Shown: piece by piece, positions 1-5,616 of the stretch | Layout: every line of letters starts with the position of its first letter | How positions within the stretch are numbered: the first letter of the stretch is position 1 | Assembly (NCBI GenBank): GCA_041670885.1 | Contig: JBAXYJ010000165.1 | Coordinates: 1-6,704, forward strand | Direction: 5' to 3' | DNA from: JAJBWD01 sp041670885 | GTDB taxonomy: Bacteria > Bacillota > Clostridia > Clostridiales > Clostridiaceae | Length of the DNA stretch: 6,704 bases | Translations under genes and position numbers: made by a program | Notes under the pieces: model-generated | What the model was told of the DNA's origin: nothing | Databases searched by the model: none | The model's input: the letters and a program-made list of their open reading frames with translations, nothing else

Positions 1-245
1 AAGTATAGTGGTGCAAGAATGACACGTTTTAATGCAAAAGGCAATTTCATCATCCATTGTTTATAATTGATTGCTTTTTTTACAGCCCTTAATGTACCTA
101 TGCATAACGCCATTACAAATAGTTTAATTAATTGAATTGATAATAATGGAATTCCGCTAAAATAACTTTCGCCCGCTAAAATAATTACCAAAAAAGCATA
201 AACACATGAACTCGTTATTACTATTTTTCCCACAAATATTTTCAT
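1..245 (-). CDS. Small membrane protein paired with a LytTR regulator (DUF3021-like), partial
   Basis: Only the first 81 codons lie in the window; the C-terminus runs off the left edge. The start ATG (243-245) is preceded by a strong AAGGAGG at about 251-260, which overlaps the stop codon of the LytTR gene, so the two are translationally linked. The visible protein has two hydrophobic segments (about residues 6-24 and 32-52), then a basic amphipathic stretch (KKAINYKQW) and the start of what may be another membrane segment after residue 72. Size, topology and position after a LytTR gene fit the membrane partner of LytTR regulatory systems, often annotated DUF3021. In the HdrRM and BrsRM systems of Streptococcus mutans such a partner restrains the regulator. 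I infer the same role here. Assignment to DUF3021 rests on context more than on motifs, and another small multi-pass family is possible. Confidence 0.65.
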   Translation of the reverse strand, partial: MKIFVGKIVITSSCVYAFLVIILAGESYFSGIPLLSIQLIKLFVMALCIGTLRAVKKAINYKQWMMKLPFALKRVILAPLY

Positions 246-250
246 ATAGC

Positions 251-260
251 ATTCCTCCTT
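251..260 (-). promoter_or_regulatory. Ribosome binding site overlapping the LytTR stop codon
   Basis: On the minus strand AAGGAGG sits 5-6 bases before the ATG of the membrane protein gene and abuts the TGA of the LytTR gene. This arrangement indicates coupled translation of regulator and membrane partner. Confidence 0.75.
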
Positions 261-700
261 CATTTCATTCCCAGTATACAATTTATTTCTTTTACATACA
301 TTCTTGAAACCATTAACCATTCTCCATTTTGCAAACGAACCTTAAGCCTACGGCCCTCTTCTGGCTTAATTTCTGTCACATAAGAAAAATTAAGTATCAC
401 AGATTTAGAAATTCTCAGAAATTTGCTTTCCGACAGTTGTGACTCCAACTCATACAATTTATAATCTATTTCGTATACTTCTGATTCAGTATATGAATAT
501 GTCCTTTTGTCTACCGATTCAAAATACATTACCTGCGTTAATGTTAGAATTTGAGCTGTTCCTCGCAATGATTTTCCTATTATCTTCTTGTCTTCTTTAA
601 TTCTTTTTAATAACGAAATTACTTTCTTATTTTTTTGTTTACAAATGATATGTACTTCTATTTCATCTACTTCATTTTTTTCTTCAATAAATATCTTCAT
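260..700 (-). CDS. LytTR-family DNA-binding transcriptional regulator
   Basis: This 146-residue protein has a LytTR DNA-binding domain over about residues 45-143. It has no receiver domain, so it is not an AgrA-like response regulator. Diagnostic stretches are the beta-strand region ILTLTQVMYFESVDKRTY, then FLRISKSVILNFSYV (the typical 'F.R.hrS.iVN...I' core) and the closing strands RRLKVRLQNGEWLMVSR. The first 45 residues are short, charged and do not resemble a sensor. The ATG at 698-700 is supported by AAAAGGAGG at about 708-716. A small membrane protein follows directly, so the pair forms a LytTR regulatory system. In the known systems the membrane protein holds the regulator inactive, and targets include the operon itself and bacteriocin or transport genes. 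Whether the exporter about 800 bp away on the other strand is a target is unknown. I see no clear LytTR direct repeats (ACGTT-like) upstream. Confidence 0.9.
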   Translation of the reverse strand: MKIFIEEKNEVDEIEVHIICKQKNKKVISLLKRIKEDKKIIGKSLRGTAQILTLTQVMYFESVDKRTYSYTESEVYEIDYKLYELESQLSESKFLRISKSVILNFSYVTEIKPEEGRRLKVRLQNGEWLMVSRMYVKEINCILGMK

Positions 701-707
701 ATCATGC

Positions 708-716
708 CTCCTTTTA
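708..716 (-). promoter_or_regulatory. Ribosome binding site of the LytTR gene
   Basis: AAAAGGAGG on the minus strand, about 7 bases before the ATG, fixes the start of the LytTR gene. No convincing -35/-10 pair could be placed in the AT-rich gap between here and 803, although a promoter is expected there. Confidence 0.7.
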
Positions 717-802
717 ATATAATACCTAAATTAAATCTAATTTTCCATCAATTAAAACTAAGGCGTACAATTTAAGTATTAAAATGCCATTTATAAATAA
801 TT

Positions 803-1357
803 TTAGCTTGACCAAACTATTATTTCATCTTTCATATTTAAAAAATCTTCCGGCATTGTTCCACCAAGCTCTGCAATTGTCTGTCGTACTTTCTTTCATG
901 AATATTTTTTGCTTCATCTGATAAAGACTTATTATGGATTTTCATCTCGTTTCCAATGGCAAGTCTCTTCTTGTCCTCATCTAGACTTTCATAATTCTCA
1001 ATTAGCTCCTGCTACCCATTTTAACTGTATATAGGTTTAACCCAAAGCAATTACTTCTTTTGTAGAATCACCATAAATAACCATTAAATAACAATCAAAT
1101 ATTGATAATTTAAAATCTAGAATTTCCTTTTGTGCATTATTGGGCATTTCTATCGTTTTGCCAGCCTCGGCAAAATGCTCTTCTATACCGTTACCACTCT
1201 TTTCACAAGCAACTTTAACTCTTTCAATTGTTTCATTAAATCTTCTCCATTCTGAATATTCTAAAACTTTTTTCAATTCCCTTGCATACCAAAATTCCTG
1301 TCCATTTTCATTGATATGTTTTATTGATTCAAAAATCTGTTCGTTATAATTTACATT
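803..1357 (-). pseudogene. dinD: Decayed dinD (DNA damage-inducible protein D) remnant
   Basis: Reading leftward from 1357, the frame gives NEQIFESIKHINENGQEFWYA and then EYSEWRRFNETIER, FAEAGKTIEM and GDSTKEVIALG. This is the N-terminal half of DinD, a protein with an N-terminal BRO/ANT-like domain. Breaks are visible. (a) An in-frame TAG at 1358-1360 precedes the first homologous residues and there is no ATG in frame. (b) The Gln expected after EVIALG is TAA at 1037-1039. (c) A shift near 1010-1035 moves homology to another frame, QELIENYESLDEDKKRLAI and KIHNKSL. (d) Around 887-910 a large piece is missing and homology resumes in a third frame as KVRQTIAELGGTMPED, ending at the TAA at 803-805. 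Intact family members are roughly 280 residues from memory; about 185 codons remain. The product cannot be functional. DinD was named as a damage-inducible gene in E. coli; no LexA-type box is seen upstream here. Confidence 0.88.
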
Positions 1358-1390
1358 CTAGTAACATAATTTTTATCTACTTGCATTTTT

Positions 1391-1420
1391 ACCAATATAT
1401 GTTTATCATATATGTGGGGT
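1391..1420. repeat. Inverted repeat upstream of the ABC operon (possible operator or hairpin)
   Basis: A perfect 7-base inverted repeat ATATATG / CATATAT (1395-1401 and 1407-1413) is separated by TTTAT. It is flanked by ACC (1391-1393) and GGT (1418-1420), which could extend the symmetry with mismatches. It lies between the dinD remnant and the exporter genes, about 85-110 bp before the first ATG, where an operator for a regulator could sit. It is too AT-rich to be a convincing terminator. Functional assignment is inference only. Confidence 0.35.
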
Positions 1421-1432
1421 AAATTATGTAAA

Positions 1433-1476
1433 TTGAATTACAATATGACATTATAACTTATACTAAATAATAAAAT
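1433..1476 (+). promoter_or_regulatory. Probable promoter region of the ABC exporter operon (elements unresolved)
   Basis: Two candidate -10 boxes, TATACT (1459-1464) and TAAAAT (1471-1476), and two candidate -35 boxes, TTGAAT (1433-1438) and ATGACA (1445-1450), are present. Each reasonable pairing gives a long 20-base spacer, so no combination is canonical. A promoter is expected here because the operon starts at 1503 and the upstream gene remnant is on the other strand. If TAAAAT is used, transcription would begin in or next to the C run at 1480-1487. Confidence 0.35.
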
Positions 1477-1479
1477 CTT

Positions 1480-1487
1480 CCCCCCCC
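1480..1487 (+). repeat. Homopolymeric C8 tract next to the ribosome binding site
   Basis: Eight consecutive C residues stand in otherwise very AT-rich DNA, four bases before the AAGGAG (1492-1497) of the ATPase gene. Runs of this length are prone to slipped-strand length changes. Here a change would alter promoter or leader spacing, not a reading frame. Confidence 0.8.
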
Positions 1488-1502
1488 AATTAAGGAGAAA
1501 AA

Positions 1503-2405
1503 ATGAAAATATTAGAGGTAAATAAAGTTTCAAAAACATTAAAGAAAAATAAAATATTAAATAATATAAGTTTTTCAATAGATGAAGGGGAAATAGTCGG
1601 TTTTGTAGGACCAAACGGAGCAGGCAAAACTACAACTCTAAAAGTAATAACAAATTTACTGTATCAGGATGAAGGAAAAGTTACAATAGCAGGATATGAT
1701 GTAAGTAAAAACAGAGAAGAAGCACTTTCTAATATAGGTGCTATTATAGAAAATCCAGGACTTTATACTTTTTTAACCGGAAGAGAAAATTTGGAATTCA
1801 TAAGAAAACTTAGAAAAATATCCAAAGAAAAAATGGAAGATATAATAAAATTTACAGGTTTAAAAGAAAGAATAGATGATAAAGTTAATAAATATTCTTT
1901 GGGAATGAAGCAAAGGCTTGCCCTGGGAATGAGCCTTTTAACCAGTCCTAAATTACTATTACTAGACGAGCCAACTAATGGGCTGGACCCAACAGGAGTG
2001 GAGGAATTAAGAAAAACATTAAAGGAGCTTTCAAAACAAGATAACACCTCCATTTTTATATCATCCCATCAGTTAAGTGAGATAGAAAAGATATGTGACA
2101 GAGTAATATTTATAAAAAAAGGGAGAATAATTAATCTAAGTAAAAATATATTAGAAAAAAGTGGACAAGTTATAAAATTTAAAATCGAAAAGGGAAAAGA
2201 AGAAAAAGCTAAAATAATATTTAAAGATTGTGATTTTATAAACAGCTTTAAACTTAATGATGAATACTTCCAGATAAATATAAAAGAAAATGCACTCTCA
2301 AACCTTTTAAAACTTCTTTCACAAAATGGTATTGATTTTTCCGATTTTCACATGGTTAAAGATTCGGTGGAGAATCAATATGATGAAATATTTAAGGAGA
2401 TTTGA
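1503..2405 (+). CDS. ABC transporter ATP-binding protein, BcrA/LanF-like exporter subunit
   Basis: This 300-residue cytoplasmic ATPase powers the two permeases encoded directly downstream. All nucleotide-binding motifs are present: Walker A GPNGAGKT (36-43), signature YSLGMKQ (131-137, degenerate LSGGQ), Walker B LLLLDEP (151-157) with the D-loop GLDP (160-163), and the switch His in SSHQLSEIE (His189). The Q-loop position reads IIENPGLY (81-88), with Glu in place of Gln. This 'E-loop' is known from lantibiotic-immunity ATPases (LanF) and is typical of BcrA-like bacitracin-resistance ATPases. About 90 residues follow the ATPase core, with no motif I recognise. ATG at 1503 is preceded by AAGGAG at 1492-1497. 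The gene ends one base before the first permease start, so translation is probably coupled. The likely role is export or removal of a membrane-active peptide or antibiotic; the substrate is not shown. No sensor kinase or response regulator is adjacent. Confidence 0.92.
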   Translation: MKILEVNKVSKTLKKNKILNNISFSIDEGEIVGFVGPNGAGKTTTLKVITNLLYQDEGKVTIAGYDVSKNREEALSNIGAIIENPGLYTFLTGRENLEFIRKLRKISKEKMEDIIKFTGLKERIDDKVNKYSLGMKQRLALGMSLLTSPKLLLLDEPTNGLDPTGVEELRKTLKELSKQDNTSIFISSHQLSEIEKICDRVIFIKKGRIINLSKNILEKSGQVIKFKIEKGKEEKAKIIFKDCDFINSFKLNDEYFQINIKENALSNLLKLLSQNGIDFSDFHMVKDSVENQYDEIFKEI

Positions 2406-2406
2406 A

Positions 2407-3558
2407 ATGTTTGAAATAATTAAATTAGAATTAAAAATATTTTTTAAAAAGAAGAAAAACATTATTGCTGTTTTAGCTTTTAATTTATTATTAATTTTAG
2501 TAACTAATATCAGCAGCTCTTTAGAACATCAAAAAATAAATGGAGAACTAGGAAATACTCAATTAGCATTAGAATCTATAGAGCAAAGTATTGCACCATT
2601 AAATGAACAATATAAAGAGACTAAAGATTTAAATATATTAAAGATATCAAAATCCTGTGAAGAAGAGAAGAAAATATACGAAAATAAAAAGCAGGCTATT
2701 AAAACAGGAAACACTTTTGATGCTTTAAAAGCAGATATTCAAATAGATGAAATAACTCTAAAAGGTATAGAAAACAAAACTCTTATAAGTGGTGAAAGTA
2801 AAGATGTAGTAAAAGACAGACTAGGCAAAAATAAGTATTTATTAAATAATAATATAAGCCCCATCTATGATGTAACCATGTCCAGCTATAACTTTCTTAT
2901 AGCAATGGGAAAAGAAGTTCTTCCCTTATTTCTTATCATTTTGATATTTTTATTTAGCGGAGATATGATTTCAAGGGATAGTAATATGGGAACTTATAAA
3001 CTTTTATTAATTCAGCCAATATCCAGGGTTAAAGTATTATATTCAAAAATAATAGCTGCTATAGCTGCCAGCTTGATTATGGTATTAGGAACCTTATCAG
3101 TATTTTTTATAGGATTAGGCTTTATAAAAGGATTAGGTTCTCCAAATTACCCTATGAGCTTTTATGATATTTCCGGCAATAAAATTATAAATATAGGAAT
3201 AGCTAAATTTTGCATTTATTTTCTTGCCATATTAATATTTATTATCATATTTTACGTATCCTTAGCTTCTTTAATTTCAACTATAACGAATAATAGTACA
3301 ACCTCTATTGGAGTATCTATTACCCTGGGAATATCCATTTTTATTTTAAATACCCAGTTAAAATTAGCTCCTAAAATGGCTCATTTAAATCCTTTTACTT
3401 ATATGAACATTCCTAATACTTTAAACGGAAGCTTTTCAATACAATTTGATAATACAAATATAAATTATAAGTCTTGTTTAATTTGTATTATAATTTTTAC
3501 GGCGCTAAATATTATTATAACCACCTTAATATTCAAGAAAAGGGATGTGATTTGCTAA
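2407..3558 (+). CDS. ABC-2 type exporter permease 1
   Basis: This 383-residue membrane protein has its start set at ATG 2407, because AAGGAG at 2394-2399 lies 7 bases upstream. A longer frame from 2326 would overlap the ATPase gene by 80 bases and add an atypical N-terminus. The basic N-terminal KLELKIFFKKKKN precedes TM1 (about 17-35). A charged, partly coiled-coil-prone domain of about 130 residues (36-167) follows, presumably outside the membrane. Further membrane segments lie at about 168-185, 213-240, 268-293, 298-315 and 355-376. This layout fits ABC-2 permeases of antibiotic or lantibiotic exporters. Motifs shared with the next gene are SSYNFL (159-164), LIQP.SR (201-207), SKI.AA, YPM.FYD (248-254), LNPF.Y (327-332) and a basic C-terminus. 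It lies between the ATPase gene and its paralogue with practically no spacing, so the products probably form a heteromeric transporter. Confidence 0.9.
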   Translation: MFEIIKLELKIFFKKKKNIIAVLAFNLLLILVTNISSSLEHQKINGELGNTQLALESIEQSIAPLNEQYKETKDLNILKISKSCEEEKKIYENKKQAIKTGNTFDALKADIQIDEITLKGIENKTLISGESKDVVKDRLGKNKYLLNNNISPIYDVTMSSYNFLIAMGKEVLPLFLIILIFLFSGDMISRDSNMGTYKLLLIQPISRVKVLYSKIIAAIAASLIMVLGTLSVFFIGLGFIKGLGSPNYPMSFYDISGNKIINIGIAKFCIYFLAILIFIIIFYVSLASLISTITNNSTTSIGVSITLGISIFILNTQLKLAPKMAHLNPFTYMNIPNTLNGSFSIQFDNTNINYKSCLICIIIFTALNIIITTLIFKKRDVIC

Positions 3559-4632
3559 ATGAAGGAGATAATATTTTTTGAAATAAGGAAAATCTTAAAA
3601 GCAAAGAAGAATATTGTATTTTTAGCGTGCTTATTATTAATAATTTTAGTAATCGTCTTAAAGTTTAATAACTATAACAATAAATCTTTAGTATTAGAAA
3701 AAGACCAGTGTTCTTCAGAAATAGAAATTTTGGCGGGAGATAAAAGTAAAACCCAATTAATGAATTTATATAAAAAAAAGTTAGATGCCTTTGAAAATAA
3801 AACCTGGAGAGAAAGGCTTCAAGCTCAAATTGAATTAGATAAATATTTATTAGAAAATAACATTAATGAATATGAGTCTTTAGATATAGTTTCAGATAGA
3901 ATTCAAAAAAACAAAGAATTACTAAAGGATGGAATAGAACCTATTAATGAATATTATGATATGTCATCTTATAATTTTCTTGTTATATTTGGCAAAAATA
4001 TATTTCCTGTATTTTTTATAGTATTAATATTTCTAATATCTTCTGACATAGTATCTTCAGAAAGACAAGAAGGGACCTTTAAGTTTATGCTAATTCAGCC
4101 CTATTCAAGGGAAAAAATAATGGTATCAAAAATAATAGCCGCAGCTGCCATAACTATAGCTGCATTGCTTCTAATATTATTGTTTGGTTTTTTCATTCTG
4201 GGAGCTGTAAATGGATTTGGCAATCCTTTATACCCTATGAAATTCTATGATTTAGCAAGCAAGTCTTATAAATTTATAGGGATAAAAAAATTTGATTTTG
4301 CTTTAACAGGAATGAATTTTATATTAGTCCTATTTTTAACCTCCCTGGGAGTTCTTATTTCAAATGTATTTAAGGATAGTCTGTCCAGTGTATCTTTTGC
4401 TTTAATATTAGATGTTATGATATTTATGATAAATATAAGAAGCATAATAACATATAAATTAATGTATTTAAATCCATTTAGCTATATCTCATCATTTAAT
4501 ATACTATCCGGAACTTTTATAAACTGTACTTCCAGATTAAATATTAAGTATTTCTTCATAGTTATAATTTCTTGTACTATTTTTAATTTCATATTATCAA
4601 TAGTTTTATTTTCTAAAAAAGATATTACTTGA
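3559..4632 (+). CDS. ABC-2 type exporter permease 2 (paralogue of permease 1)
   Basis: This 357-residue protein has the same architecture as the preceding gene: basic N-terminus, TM1 (about 18-35), a charged extracytoplasmic domain of about 110 residues (36-147), then membrane segments near 148-165, 188-218, 248-268, 275-292 and 330-352. It repeats the paralogue's motifs: DMSSYNFL (134-141), GTFKFMLIQPYSR (172-184), SKIIAAAA, PLYPMKFYD (223-231) and YLNPFSYIS (303-311). The pair therefore arose by an old tandem duplication. The ATG at 3559 directly follows the TAA of permease 1 (TAAATG). Only weak Shine-Dalgarno-like bases precede it (AAAAGGGA, about 14 bases away), so translation may depend on ribosomes finishing permease 1. 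Another AAGGAG lies just after the ATG, but no better downstream start exists, as the next residues align with permease 1. Function follows the ATPase: one half of a heteromeric efflux channel. Confidence 0.9.
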   Translation: MKEIIFFEIRKILKAKKNIVFLACLLLIILVIVLKFNNYNNKSLVLEKDQCSSEIEILAGDKSKTQLMNLYKKKLDAFENKTWRERLQAQIELDKYLLENNINEYESLDIVSDRIQKNKELLKDGIEPINEYYDMSSYNFLVIFGKNIFPVFFIVLIFLISSDIVSSERQEGTFKFMLIQPYSREKIMVSKIIAAAAITIAALLLILLFGFFILGAVNGFGNPLYPMKFYDLASKSYKFIGIKKFDFALTGMNFILVLFLTSLGVLISNVFKDSLSSVSFALILDVMIFMINIRSIITYKLMYLNPFSYISSFNILSGTFINCTSRLNIKYFFIVIISCTIFNFILSIVLFSKKDIT

Positions 4633-4647
4633 AATTATTTTCAAGTA
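4626..4647 (+). terminator. Stem-loop at the end of the ABC operon, possible weak terminator
   Basis: A perfect 9-base inverted repeat, TACTTGAAA / TTTCAAGTA with loop TTAT, overlaps the TGA of permease 2 (4630-4632). Its stem is AT-rich and only an interrupted T-rich stretch follows (TATATGTTGATAGTTTT), so it is a marginal intrinsic terminator. Its position at the exact operon end, before a new promoter, supports a 3'-end role (termination or mRNA stabilisation). Confidence 0.45.
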
Positions 4648-4689
4648 TATGTTGATAGTTTTACTGGAAAGGCTGGTAAGTTATAATTG

Positions 4690-4699
4690 TTGATATCAA
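4690..4699. promoter_or_regulatory. Palindrome TTGATATCAA over the -35 box (possible operator)
   Basis: A perfect 10-base palindrome coincides with the -35 element of the promoter at 4690-4719. A dimeric regulator bound here would block RNA polymerase. No regulator family can be assigned. Confidence 0.35.
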
Positions 4700-4719
4700 T
4701 AAGTATTATGCAATATAAT
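4690..4719 (+). promoter_or_regulatory. Sigma-A type promoter for the 22-codon ORF
   Basis: TTGATA (4690-4695, five of six matches to TTGACA) is followed after 18 bases by a perfect TATAAT (4714-4719). Transcription would begin near 4726, about 30 bases before the ATG at 4756. This is the best-looking promoter in the window, though AT-rich DNA yields such matches by chance more often. Confidence 0.6.
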
Positions 4720-4755
4720 ATTCCTTAAGAATGCATATAGATAAGGAGAATTTTA

Positions 4756-4824
4756 ATGCTTATTGTCTGGATTATCTGGCTGATATCCTTCCTTTCAGGA
4801 GCAATATTTGGTGCATCTATGTAA
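4756..4824 (+). CDS. Putative 22-residue hydrophobic membrane micro-protein
   Basis: A 22-codon ORF runs from ATG (4756-4758) to TAA (4822-4824), with a strong AAGGAG (4743-4748) seven bases upstream and a canonical promoter at 4690-4719. The peptide is almost wholly hydrophobic (begins MLIVWIIWLI) and has no charged residue. It ends with a small-residue pattern, SGAIFGAS, that could pack helices together in the membrane. It would form one transmembrane helix. No plus-strand gene follows within the window, so it is not an obvious leader peptide. Possible explanations are a free-standing membrane micro-protein (regulator of the upstream exporter or a type I toxin-like peptide) or the leftover N-terminus of a longer small membrane protein. 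I recognise no family with confidence. The combination of promoter, ribosome binding site and a start in register argues against chance, but an ORF this short remains unproven. Confidence 0.5.
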   Translation: MLIVWIIWLISFLSGAIFGASM

Positions 4825-4840
4825 TTTATTTATTCAACAT

Positions 4841-5464
4841 CTAATAAAATATTGAAGCTCTTATGATTTTGGCCTCTTCATTTGGTGAGTTACATAACTT
4901 AATTACTGATTTATCTTCTTTATCAATTAAATTTACTAATGCTAAATCACCATGACTTAGGTTTATTTTTTTCTCTTCATCTGCGACTATTTCCACATTA
5001 CCTTTAACTATGTAAAATGCTTCTGCTCTTTTAGAAAATCCTTTGGCTTGTAAATTATTAAGTAGTATATCTTTATATTCTCCCTTATTGATTGAAATCG
5101 CATCCAGCTTTCCCTTGCAGCCTTGTGCCATCATCAGGTTGAAATCTGTAACCCTGCCCCGGCTTGTGGTTGTCCAGTCTCCGCTAAAACTATCCTGTTC
5201 AAATTCTTTTAATAAAGAATTATGATGACCTTCATGCTTAAGAAATAATTCTCCCTCTATAACCATAATAAGTCTGTTTATTTCAGGCAGCGATGTAAAT
5301 GTAGATTGCTCTGCTTCAACCTTGGCTGAACTCAGCCTCCATTTAAAATTACGGCTGCGATACTGAGAATCTTTAGGATAAATATAAAGCTCTGTGGTTC
5401 TGCCTCCGGACCACTCACTTGTTTTATACCGATTTTTTCTGATTATTTCAATATCTATTGACAT
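4841..5464 (-). CDS. HutD/Ves family cupin-like protein
   Basis: This 207-residue protein matches the HutD family (PF05962) in length and motifs: EWSGGRTTELYIYP (17-30), FKWRLSSAKVE (40-50), the R-L-I-M-V-IEG strand (64-71), FSGDW (93-97) and DFNLMMAQG (107-115). The family has a bicupin fold. HutD was first noted in histidine-utilisation operons of pseudomonads, where it is thought to modulate flux rather than catalyse a pathway step. Its biochemical role is unsettled. ATG (5462-5464) is preceded by GGGGGA. The gene follows the carbamoyltransferase gene on the same strand after 152 bases, so it may be co-transcribed or have its own promoter. No hutH, hutU or hutI lies nearby, so a histidine role is not supported here. 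It more likely serves the pathway of its neighbours. The 3' end converges on the 22-codon ORF with only 16 bases between. Confidence 0.87.
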   Translation of the reverse strand: MSIDIEIIRKNRYKTSEWSGGRTTELYIYPKDSQYRSRNFKWRLSSAKVEAEQSTFTSLPEINRLIMVIEGELFLKHEGHHNSLLKEFEQDSFSGDWTTTSRGRVTDFNLMMAQGCKGKLDAISINKGEYKDILLNNLQAKGFSKRAEAFYIVKGNVEIVADEEKKINLSHGDLALVNLIDKEDKSVIKLCNSPNEEAKIIRASIFY

Positions 5465-5616
5465 TTAAAATCCCCCGCTGTTTATCTCATTTTTTAATAT
5501 TATTTCTATAATAACTTCCCTAACAAATACGCATGGGATAAAACAACCCATAAATACAAAGATAAGAAATATGTTATAAACTAATTTAAAGAGCAGCTAA
5601 GCTGTTTGGAAAATAA
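5465..5616. other. Intergenic gap between carbamoyltransferase and hutD-like genes
   Basis: This gap of 152 bases holds a short imperfect hairpin at 5592-5606 (AGCAGC-TAA-GCTGTT), followed on the minus strand by a moderately T-rich stretch. On that strand the stem carries a mismatch, so a terminator is doubtful. No clear minus-strand promoter was found. It contains no supportable gene or RNA. Confidence 0.4.

Noticed and set aside
1037..1276. A 79-codon stand-alone gene starting at TTG 1276
   Set aside because: Homology to DinD continues upstream of this TTG to 1357 and downstream of the stop in other frames, so it is a piece of a pseudogene.
1140..1349. Plus-strand 69-codon ORF
   Set aside because: It lies antisense to the dinD remnant, with no ribosome binding site and no recognisable protein features.
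1763..2053. Minus-strand 96-codon ORF inside the ATPase gene
   Set aside because: It is antisense to clear ATPase motifs, with no independent start signals.
2326..2406. Longer N-terminal extension of permease 1 (start at 2326)
   Set aside because: It overlaps the ATPase gene, and a strong AAGGAG sits 7 bases before ATG 2407, where the residues align with the start of permease 2.
5043..5225. Plus-strand 60-codon ORF inside the hutD-like gene
   Set aside because: It is antisense to conserved HutD motifs, with no ribosome binding site.
5465..5551. Minus-strand 28-codon ORF ending directly before the hutD-like ATG
   Set aside because: There is no ribosome binding site before its ATG and the composition is unremarkable; most likely chance in the gap.
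5592..5606. Intrinsic terminator after the carbamoyltransferase gene
   Set aside because: The minus-strand stem is only about four clean pairs with a mismatch, and no solid T run follows.
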